Source: UBA7477 sp045602925 (GTDB lineage Bacteria; Bacillota; Clostridia; Oscillospirales; Ruminococcaceae). From it: DNA of 64,000 nt. The notes below the pieces were generated by a model. The model ran no database searches. It saw nothing but the letters and a program-made list of their open reading frames with translations, and was not told the origin of the DNA. The stretch lies in the NCBI GenBank assembly GCA_045602925.1, contig JAZSCN010000027.1, forward strand, positions 75,640 through 139,639, read 5' to 3'. Shown in pieces: positions 1 through 6,620 of this stretch (its first letter is position 1; the number at the start of each line of letters is the position of its first letter). Position numbers and translations under genes: made by a program.

Positions 1-87
1 GTGAAAGTCATGACTTGCCTCGCCCGTTGCGGCTACCATAATCTGACCTGCTACCTCTCTTAATACAAATCCGTTTTTAATTCTCAT
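1..87 (-). CDS. PqqD-family protein, N-terminal part only (cut by window edge)
   Basis: The 29 visible residues begin MRIKNGFVLREVAG and continue to GEASHDFH, which is the opening of small PqqD-like proteins. These act as RiPP recognition elements that bind leader peptides; in lasso-peptide clusters the equivalent is protein B1. The ATG lies inside the end of the upstream kinase gene (11-base overlap at 77-87), so the two are translationally coupled. The rest of the gene lies left of the window. The identification is by similarity of the N-terminus and by context. Confidence 0.7.
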   Translation of the reverse strand, partial: MRIKNGFVLREVAGQIMVAATGEASHDFH

Positions 88-829
88 TGTCCCTTACCCT
101 TTCTATTTCAAAGCTGTGGCCGGTTATTCCTTCCAGACTACATTTTACAGCATCTTCGCTGATATTGCAATAGAGCTTATACATAGGAACCTGCTTTAGA
201 AGCTTATCGAGGAGCTCAATTGTTCTGACAAGTGCCATTGGTGACTGTGGCATATACACCTGTCCGAGCAGAAAATCCACACTCTCTGATGGTGAAATTC
301 TCTCGAGCTTATTTTCTTCGCCTCTACAGAGAAGGCATATTCCTCCGATTTCGGCACAGGTATTAACCTGCCAACGTTCCTTGCCCGACCATGGTGTGCC
401 ATACACCATTGGGCTTTCGCCGTCTTTGGCTGTAACAATCGGCTTATCACCGTTTATGACCTTGACATTTTCGCTACCGAGATATCTTTGCCATAGTGTG
501 ATATGGGTAGTCTTTCCTGTTCCACTTGGTGCAGTAAAGAGATACGCCTTGCCCTTATACTCGATAGCAGCACCGTGGAATACAAAGCCGCAAAGCTCGG
601 GCAGTGCCTCGGCGATAGGTCTGTAAAGCTCGGTCAGCTCGACATATTTTAGATTAGGACGCTCGCACTCGCTCATTGCCTTTTGCAGTGCATCGTCTGT
701 AACGAAGGCTTGTATATCGGCATTTCCATTACTCTTTACGATATAGTCCCTCATATACTCTTTACAAAACGGATGCCTGCAGGTAATCTCTGCATAGAGC
801 CCTGCTATTTTAATCGTAAATTTTTCCAT
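77..829 (-). CDS. HprK-like kinase of a RiPP (lasso-type) cluster
   Basis: This 250-residue protein has a Walker A loop APSGTGKTTH at residues 100-109, a NGDKP motif at 126-130 and GTPWSGKE at 144-151. These are features of the PEP-carboxykinase/HPr-kinase-like proteins found beside small peptide genes. In the paeninodin lasso cluster such a kinase phosphorylates the C-terminal residue of the precursor. The start at 829 is preferred because GGAG lies six bases upstream; a TTG 18 bases further out is weaker. It sits between a 45-codon peptide gene and a pqqD-like gene and overlaps the latter. True HprK would be longer, carry its own N-terminal domain and not be in this setting. The substrate is inferred. 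Confidence 0.75.
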   Translation of the reverse strand: MEKFTIKIAGLYAEITCRHPFCKEYMRDYIVKSNGNADIQAFVTDDALQKAMSECERPNLKYVELTELYRPIAEALPELCGFVFHGAAIEYKGKAYLFTAPSGTGKTTHITLWQRYLGSENVKVINGDKPIVTAKDGESPMVYGTPWSGKERWQVNTCAEIGGICLLCRGEENKLERISPSESVDFLLGQVYMPQSPMALVRTIELLDKLLKQVPMYKLYCNISEDAVKCSLEGITGHSFEIERVRDNEN

Positions 830-861
830 AAAATCTCCAAGCTGCAAAAGCTTAAAAAACC

Positions 862-888
862 GACCGTCAACAGTTATCGCCGACGGTC
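862..888 (-). terminator. Hairpin attenuator between precursor and kinase genes
   Basis: Read on the minus strand, GACCGTC and GACGGTC form a 7-bp perfect stem followed by GGTTTTTT. It lies just after the stop of the 45-codon gene and before the kinase. It has the look of a partial Rho-independent terminator that would give more precursor transcript than enzyme transcript, as is usual in RiPP operons. Confidence 0.7.
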
Positions 889-898
889 AGCAGTTGTA

Positions 899-1036
899 TT
901 AATAGTCGTTTGTCCATTCTTCGGTTGTTGTCGTTACTATTGGATCTTCCGGCTCTTCAACTGGGCCGGATGTGATAATCACATCACAAGACTTAACGTT
1001 AAAGATATCCATTTCAGGTTCTAAATACTGCTTCAC
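899..1036 (-). CDS. Putative lasso-type RiPP precursor peptide (45 aa)
   Basis: A GTG start at 1036 has a strong AAGGAGGGG ribosome site seven bases upstream and a consensus promoter behind it. The peptide begins MKQYLEPEMDIFNV, matching the YxxPx(L/M) leader motif bound by PqqD-like B1 proteins (Y4, P7, M9), and is close in style to the paeninodin leader. A Thr at position 22 is penultimate to a possible cleavage after S23. The core would then start G24-P-V-E-E-P-E-D, putting Glu at core position 7 and Asp at 8, where lasso peptides form the macrolactam with the N-terminal Gly. The C-terminal part is Thr- and acid-rich and ends TNDY. The cyclase and protease genes would lie off the window. 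If not lasso, it is still a leader-bearing RiPP of unknown type. Confidence 0.7.
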   Translation of the reverse strand: MKQYLEPEMDIFNVKSCDVIITSGPVEEPEDPIVTTTTEEWTNDY

Positions 1037-1109
1037 TAAAAGCCCCTCCTTACTATTTTATAGGATAATATCATCTCAACCGTTTTATAATTTACAATCT
1101 CAATTACAT

Positions 1110-1138
1110 ATTATATCACTTTACTACTATAAAATCAA
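1110..1138 (-). promoter_or_regulatory. Sigma-A promoter of the peptide cassette
   Basis: On the minus strand TTGATT (1133-1138) and TATAAT (1110-1115) are separated by 17 bases, reading into the precursor gene with a leader of about 70 bases. Confidence 0.8.
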
Positions 1139-1187
1139 CGATTTTCTTTCATCTTATAAAAATTCTTAATTGCGAATAAAAAGCTGT

Positions 1188-2768
1188 TTATGGAGCAAGC
1201 TCCTTCATAACTGCGAGGGCGACCTTCACGCCGTCTACAGCTGACGAAGTAATACCGCCTGCATAGCCTGCACCCTCGCCACAGGGATACAGATTAGGAA
1301 TACTAATCGAGCGAAAACACTCATTTCTGAGAATTCTCACCGGAGATGATGTTCTTGTTTCGGGAGCAGTCAGGAGTGCTTCGTTATCACCAAAGCACTT
1401 CATTCTGCGTGAGAACACGCTAAGGCCTTCCTTCATCATATTGCACACACGCTGTGGAAGAAGCTTCTCGAAATCTGCTGTCCTTACGCCTATTGCATAG
1501 GTTGGTGAAAGCTTATCGGAGAGTCTTGGCTTACCTGACAAAAATCCACCGACAGTTGTTGCTGGAGCAAAATATCCACCCGTTTGCTTATAGGCATTCT
1601 TCTCTATTTCTCGAGCGAAGTACATACCGTCGAGCACGCCACTTCCGTAGTCGTTTTTATTGACCGAAGCGACAAGTGCGGCGTTGGCGTTTTTTCCGTC
1701 TCTTGCAAACTCGCTCATACCGTTTGTTACTATAGAAGCCTGCTCGCTTGCAGAAGGCACCACAAACCCTCCCGGACACATACAAAAAGTATATACAGCT
1801 TGTCCATCTTTTCTTGTATAGGAGAGCTGATACTCACCTTTTGGGAGAAGCGGATTACCTGCACATTTTCTGTACAGACTTTCCTCGACATCGGCTTGCA
1901 AGTGCTCAATTCTTGCACCAATCGCAAACGGCTTAGACTCCATTGCTACGCCCTTAGAGCAAAGCATTTCAAAGGTATCTCTTGCCGAATGACCTGTAGC
2001 GAGGATAACGGTCGAGGCTTCAAACTGCTTATCGCCTGCGTGAACTACAGAAATTTCGCCGTTTTGCAACTCGTAGCCGTCGAATTGCGTTTCAAAATAC
2101 ACCTGACCACCGAGAGCTATTATTTCTTCTCTGATAGCCTTTACGACTGTTCTTAGCTTATCTGTACCGATATGCGGCTTTGCCTTAGTGAGAATCTCAC
2201 TCGGTGCGCCGAACTCCACGAGGCTTTTCATAACATATCTACATAGCGAGTCTTTAATTCTTGTGACTAGCTTTCCGTCAGAAAATGTTCCTGCACCGCC
2301 CTCTCCGAACTGCACGTTTGTATTGCTATCGAGCTTTGAGCTTTCCCAGAAGGCAGTGACCTTTTCAACACGCTTATCGACGCTGGCGCCTCTTTCAAGG
2401 ACTATAGGCTTATATCCATTCCGGGCAAGTGTAAGGGCGCAAAACATTCCTGCCGGGCCAAAGCCGACAACTATCGGTCTGCCATTCTTTTTAGCTGTAC
2501 CCTTTACTACGTCGAGCCCGCCGTCAGTTATATAATTAAAGCCGAGCGTTTCTGCGAATGCTTTTTCTCTATTTTTTTCACGCAAGCTGACCACGACAGA
2601 ATGAACGAAGAATATATTACTGTGGTTTCTGGCGTCAAGCGAGGTTTTGTATATATCCGCCTCAAAAGCCTCGCCCGATTTGAGCGAAGCTTTCTTCAAA
2701 GCTTTTTCTATTACCTCGTTCTTACTGCAATCAAGAGGTGCTTTTATCGGGCCAATAATGACAGGCAT
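1188..2768 (-). CDS. FAD-dependent oxidoreductase (COG2509-like dehydrogenase)
   Basis: The 526-residue protein resembles uncharacterised FAD-dependent dehydrogenases widespread in Firmicutes. A Rossmann dinucleotide motif VGFGPAGMFCALTLARNG lies near residue 100, a second nucleotide-binding stretch ATGHSARDTF in the middle, and the C-terminus ends in the GEGAGYAGGITSSAVDG flavin motif. The N-terminal 80 residues lack the fold-typical motifs. The ATG at 2768 has GGAGG about eight bases upstream and was chosen over an upstream start 14 codons earlier. It follows the cdaA-cdaR pair on the same strand with a 60-base gap, so it may be cotranscribed. The substrate is not known. Confidence 0.8.
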   Translation of the reverse strand: MPVIIGPIKAPLDCSKNEVIEKALKKASLKSGEAFEADIYKTSLDARNHSNIFFVHSVVVSLREKNREKAFAETLGFNYITDGGLDVVKGTAKKNGRPIVVGFGPAGMFCALTLARNGYKPIVLERGASVDKRVEKVTAFWESSKLDSNTNVQFGEGGAGTFSDGKLVTRIKDSLCRYVMKSLVEFGAPSEILTKAKPHIGTDKLRTVVKAIREEIIALGGQVYFETQFDGYELQNGEISVVHAGDKQFEASTVILATGHSARDTFEMLCSKGVAMESKPFAIGARIEHLQADVEESLYRKCAGNPLLPKGEYQLSYTRKDGQAVYTFCMCPGGFVVPSASEQASIVTNGMSEFARDGKNANAALVASVNKNDYGSGVLDGMYFAREIEKNAYKQTGGYFAPATTVGGFLSGKPRLSDKLSPTYAIGVRTADFEKLLPQRVCNMMKEGLSVFSRRMKCFGDNEALLTAPETRTSSPVRILRNECFRSISIPNLYPCGEGAGYAGGITSSAVDGVKVALAVMKELAP

Positions 2769-2828
2769 TGTACTTCCCTCCAAAAAAGGATTGCCGAACA
2801 GCCTTAACAAAGGATGCTCGGCAAGTTA

Positions 2829-4148
2829 TTATCTTATTGTTACTTCGGAGCTATCGTCGCCCCCTAATTCGGGAAGCTGTGGCTTGTCAGTAATTGTGAA
2901 TACGACTTCCTTTGTGCCGTAGCACCACACAGTATCAACATGAGGAGCGTATATCTTTACAGCTCTGGTATATGAGCCGTTATCGAGTGCCGAGGACTGC
3001 ATATCATACTCAGCGATAAGGTCGTTAGCGCTGAGATTTTCCATAACATCCTGCGGGCCATAGATAACTACGCTTGTGAGAGCCTTTGTTGAAAGCACAG
3101 CCATTTTATCCATCGGAACTCCGATAACCTTAATGTTACTGCTCGGGATAGTAAATTCCTTAGAAACAAAGCCTGTTGAATCGAAGTTAACCGTGACAGT
3201 ATCTATGCCGGACGTACTCGTCTGACCGGCATCAAGTGACACAGCAAATGTCACAGGGTCTTCAAGGTTTATTGTATTAAGGTTAATATATCCGAGGTGG
3301 ATTGTATCCTGATTTAAAATATCGCTGTTCTTTGACATTATCTCGATGCTATCGGTTGAAAGGCTATACTTGATAATGCTTGTATCGAAGTTATCGGGCA
3401 CGCCCTGATAATCGAAGCTGAACTTCATATCCTTCAAGAAGTATACAGGGAAGTTAACCGAGATAGGCTCATAGTCGAGTTCAAATGAGCTATCGTCGAT
3501 GAGCGAGCCGTCCTCAGAATAGAGAAGCAGTTTGCCGTCTGATGTTGTATAAGCTTCTGTAAGAACCTTCTTCTGGTCTATAGCAAATACAGCATAGCTA
3601 ACCTTCTGCACAAGCTTTTCAGGACCTGTAACATTTATTGTTGCAGGACTAACCACTGGAGTATCGAGTGAATAGCCTTCGTCGGCACTGATTGATGTAG
3701 CTCTTACCTGCAATGGAACTGCAACAGTCTTGATGTAGTCAAACTTGACCTTTACCGTTTCCGGACTAATATTCAAGACCTCACACGAGCCGTCGTTAGC
3801 AGTAACCTTGATGTCCAGCTCATATGTGCCCGGGCCTGTTACTTCTGACAAGTCAACGGTAGCTGTAAGGTCCTCAGCGGTGTAATTACCAATCTCGTAT
3901 CTCATACCGCTTATGCTTATATCAGCAAGTGTTCCCTTATCATAATCGAGGGCTGCAAGCCCCTGCGCATTGGCAGTTGTACCTTCCATATTGAGTGCTA
4001 CAGGAACGTCATCTACTGTAAGATAAATTGTCGGATATAAAGTTATAGAGAGGATAAACCAGATAATTATTGCAAGCACTATAGAAAGTATTCTAAGTCC
4101 TATATCCTGGCTAAATCTCTTGCGAAGTCCTACGCGTCTTTTTTCCAT
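2829..4148 (-). CDS. cdaR: CdaA regulatory protein CdaR (YbbR-domain protein)
   Basis: The 439-residue protein has an N-terminal membrane anchor (residues about 20-42, ILSIVLAIIIWFILSI) and a long extracytoplasmic part made of repeated YbbR-type beta domains, with repeats such as VPLQV, VNFPVYF and the conserved TVKVKF pattern. CdaR binds and modulates the diadenylate cyclase CdaA in the membrane. The gene overlaps the end of cdaA by 19 bases, the usual translational coupling. The glmM gene that follows in many Firmicutes is not here; an FAD oxidoreductase takes its place. Confidence 0.9.
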   Translation of the reverse strand: MEKRRVGLRKRFSQDIGLRILSIVLAIIIWFILSITLYPTIYLTVDDVPVALNMEGTTANAQGLAALDYDKGTLADISISGMRYEIGNYTAEDLTATVDLSEVTGPGTYELDIKVTANDGSCEVLNISPETVKVKFDYIKTVAVPLQVRATSISADEGYSLDTPVVSPATINVTGPEKLVQKVSYAVFAIDQKKVLTEAYTTSDGKLLLYSEDGSLIDDSSFELDYEPISVNFPVYFLKDMKFSFDYQGVPDNFDTSIIKYSLSTDSIEIMSKNSDILNQDTIHLGYINLNTINLEDPVTFAVSLDAGQTSTSGIDTVTVNFDSTGFVSKEFTIPSSNIKVIGVPMDKMAVLSTKALTSVVIYGPQDVMENLSANDLIAEYDMQSSALDNGSYTRAVKIYAPHVDTVWCYGTKEVVFTITDKPQLPELGGDDSSEVTIR

Positions 4149-5011
4149 TTGGACCTCACTTTCTCAGCAAAAGGTTTCTTTTCCTTCTTCTGTGAAGAAG
4201 CCTTTTCAGGCAGTAGCCTGTTCTTCAAAAGCTTCTTTAAGCTGTCTTTTGTAAATCCTCTTGTAAGCTCGCCGTCTTCTGCAACAGATACTGTACCTGT
4301 TTCTTCAGAAACGACAATTACAATAGCGTCTGAATTTTCACTCATACCGATTGCGGCACGATGACGTGAGCCGAGCTGCTTATTGATAAGCTCTTCCTTT
4401 TGTGGCTTAGGAAGGAAGCAGCCTGCCGCCAGAATCATTCCGTCACGCATAATAACCGCACCATCGTGGAGTGGTGTATTAGGGAAGAATATATTACATA
4501 TAACTGCCTCACTTGGAGTACAGTTAAGGACTGTACCTGTATCAATCTGCTCGCCGAGTCTGGTCTGTCTTTCGCACACGATAAGTGCACCGGTAGCAGT
4601 AGAGGCAAGTTCATAAACTGAATTGCCTATAACGTCGATAGCCTTAGCCCAGCTTTCGTCGCCATACTCAGAGTCGCTGCCGTTAAACACGCTGGCGATA
4701 TCCACAAACTTTGTTCTACCGAGCTTTTCGAGAATACGTCTTAGCTCAGGCTGGAACATAATAATGATAGCCAAAATTCCCCACTGGAATATGTTTTTGA
4801 GGATAAAGCTCATTGTCTTGAGCCCTACCACATCGGCAATCAAATAAGCAACAACCAATACGCCGATACCCTTTACCAGCTGCTGAGCTCTTGTTTCTTT
4901 GACGAGCTTAAAGCATTTAAAAAGAAGGTATGAAAGCAAAAGCATATCGAGTATATCTGCGATGCCTACCGACTTACACACACTTAGGAATGCGTTTAGG
5001 ATATCTCCCAC
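4130..5011 (-). CDS. cdaA: Diadenylate cyclase CdaA
   Basis: CdaA makes the second messenger c-di-AMP from two ATP. The 293-residue protein has three N-terminal transmembrane stretches (within residues 20-90) and a DAC domain with the catalytic DGA at 183-185 and RHR at 216-218. A GTG at 5011 is favoured because AAAGGAAG lies seven to eight bases before it; the ATG nine codons upstream has no ribosome site. The C-terminus is Lys-rich and overlaps cdaR. c-di-AMP controls potassium and osmolyte uptake and wall homeostasis in this phylum. Confidence 0.95.
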   Translation of the reverse strand: MGDILNAFLSVCKSVGIADILDMLLLSYLLFKCFKLVKETRAQQLVKGIGVLVVAYLIADVVGLKTMSFILKNIFQWGILAIIIMFQPELRRILEKLGRTKFVDIASVFNGSDSEYGDESWAKAIDVIGNSVYELASTATGALIVCERQTRLGEQIDTGTVLNCTPSEAVICNIFFPNTPLHDGAVIMRDGMILAAGCFLPKPQKEELINKQLGSRHRAAIGMSENSDAIVIVVSEETGTVSVAEDGELTRGFTKDSLKKLLKNRLLPEKASSQKKEKKPFAEKVRSKWKKDA

Positions 5012-5053
5012 GGTTATCACTTCCTTTCTTTTAATCATAGTTCTACATAATAT

Positions 5054-5082
5054 ATTTTATCATACAATTTTAAAAATCACAA
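5054..5082 (-). promoter_or_regulatory. Promoter of cdaA-cdaR
   Basis: TTGTGA (5077-5082) and TAAAAT (5054-5059), spaced by 17 bases, read on the minus strand toward cdaA. Confidence 0.55.
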
Positions 5083-5099
5083 GGGGTTTTTTAGCTTTT

Positions 5100-6215
5100 T
5101 TACAATTTTTTTATCGCTTTACACAGCATATCCACCTGTGCCTCGTTATTGAACACCGAAGGCGAAAATCTTACCACGCCATTTTCGAGTGTATCGAGGT
5201 ATTTATGGGCAACAGCGGCACACTGATATCCACCACGCAATGCAAAGCCTTTTTCTGATAAAATGTCTGCGACTTCAGAGGAATGCATACCCTTTATGCT
5301 AAACGCGACTATCGGCAGGTACTCGCCATTATCTCTGTGGATAGTTATATTTTTCATACTCTTAAGTCTTCTTATGAGTCTATCACACAGCATTTCTTCC
5401 TTAGCGTGAATTCTCTCTATTCCCACTTTTTCAACAAACTCGATACCCTTACCGAGCCCGATAATGCCGACTGTATTGAGTGTTCCGCTTTCTAATTTTT
5501 CTGGCATAAAGGGTGTCTGCTCGGTTTCGGTCGAGGTTGTACCTGTTCCACCCTCGATAATTGTCGACAGTTCATACTCGCCGTCAGATATAAGGAATCC
5601 TGTTCCACTTGGCCCATACAGTCCTTTATGACCGGGCATACAGAGAAAGTTTACACCACTGCCTACCTTTAGCGGCATTATTCCTACGGCCTGTGCAGCG
5701 TCGCATATCAACACCAAGCCTTTTTCTTTGCATAGGCCTGCTACTTGGCTTATCGGCAGTACCCTACCCGTTACATTTGAGGCAACCGTACACACTACTG
5801 CTTTTGTATTTTTCCTTATAAGCTTTTTTAGGTCCTCGAGCGTTTCATCGTCGCTTTCGCACACCTTAAAAACCGAAGCTTCCACGCCACTTTTCATCAT
5901 TGCGCACACAGGCCTTGCGACAGAATTATGCTCCAGTGACGAAATAATAACGTGGTCGCCTTCCATTAAGATGCCCTTGATTGCGAGGTTTAGAGAATGC
6001 GTACAGTTAAGTGTGAAGATAGTATTCTCCACTCTTGCGCCGAAGAGCTCCGATGCTTTTGACCTTACCTTATACACTTCTTTTGCTACTTGCACAGACA
6101 TTTTATGGCCACTTCTGCCGGGGTTTCCACCGTAAATTTTCACTGCCTGGGCTACTGCCCTTGCGACCGACGGAGGCTTGGGATAGGTTGTTGCAGAATT
6201 ATCAAAATATATCAC
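5100..6215 (-). CDS. Cysteine desulfurase family aminotransferase
   Basis: This 371-residue PLP enzyme of fold type I, class V, begins with the characteristic MIYFDNSATTYPKP. Asp172 in CDAAQAVG and the PLP lysine K197 in MPGHKGLYGP are present, and Cys332 in GGYQCAAVAHK fits the sulfur-accepting cysteine of the SufS/CsdB type. The family takes sulfur (or selenium) from cysteine (selenocysteine). No suf or isc scaffold gene adjoins; instead a small DUF3343 gene lies 18 bases upstream on the same strand, a pairing known from other Clostridia. The physiological acceptor is therefore unlikely to be general Fe-S assembly. Confidence 0.88.
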   Translation of the reverse strand: MIYFDNSATTYPKPPSVARAVAQAVKIYGGNPGRSGHKMSVQVAKEVYKVRSKASELFGARVENTIFTLNCTHSLNLAIKGILMEGDHVIISSLEHNSVARPVCAMMKSGVEASVFKVCESDDETLEDLKKLIRKNTKAVVCTVASNVTGRVLPISQVAGLCKEKGLVLICDAAQAVGIMPLKVGSGVNFLCMPGHKGLYGPSGTGFLISDGEYELSTIIEGGTGTTSTETEQTPFMPEKLESGTLNTVGIIGLGKGIEFVEKVGIERIHAKEEMLCDRLIRRLKSMKNITIHRDNGEYLPIVAFSIKGMHSSEVADILSEKGFALRGGYQCAAVAHKYLDTLENGVVRFSPSVFNNEAQVDMLCKAIKKL

Positions 6216-6233
6216 AGTACACCTCGCCCCCTT

Positions 6234-6458
6234 CTAAAGCTGTTTTTTCGCCTTAATCTCTATTCCCTCCTGCGAGAGAATATCCCGTGCTCTTTGGTAA
6301 TCTCCTGATACTCTTATACTATAGCCACAGCCCTTTGCCATATCCTTGGGAGTTTTTATGACCTCGCTTTGTATCCCCGACCTTTTCAAAACTGCTTGAG
6401 CCTTTATCGCATAGGTTACAGATGACAGCGAAAAGATACTGATGCTTCTTTTATTCAT
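6234..6458 (-). CDS. DUF3343 small protein (putative Se/S carrier)
   Basis: The 74-residue protein beginning MNKRSISIFSLSSVTYAIKA has the DUF3343 pattern: an N-terminal strand, a helix with AIKAQAVLKRSGI, and a KGCGYSIRV segment carrying its only Cys. Such proteins are annotated as putative Se/S carrier-like proteins and occur next to cysteine desulfurases. The start at 6458 is preferred over an upstream GTG because the ATG has a GGTG ribosome site. It is the first gene of a two-gene unit with the desulfurase. Confidence 0.75.
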   Translation of the reverse strand: MNKRSISIFSLSSVTYAIKAQAVLKRSGIQSEVIKTPKDMAKGCGYSIRVSGDYQRARDILSQEGIEIKAKKQL

Positions 6459-6620
6459 ATTCGTTTCACCTACTTTTATAGATAGCACCCTTCTGTATAT
6501 GGTGACTCTAACTATACTATGCTGCCGTGTGCTTTTTCGACACGTCTATCTTCTTGCATTATATCTTATGCTGATTCATATAAATTCACATAGGACAAAT
6601 TACAGAAACGGAGGATAGCT

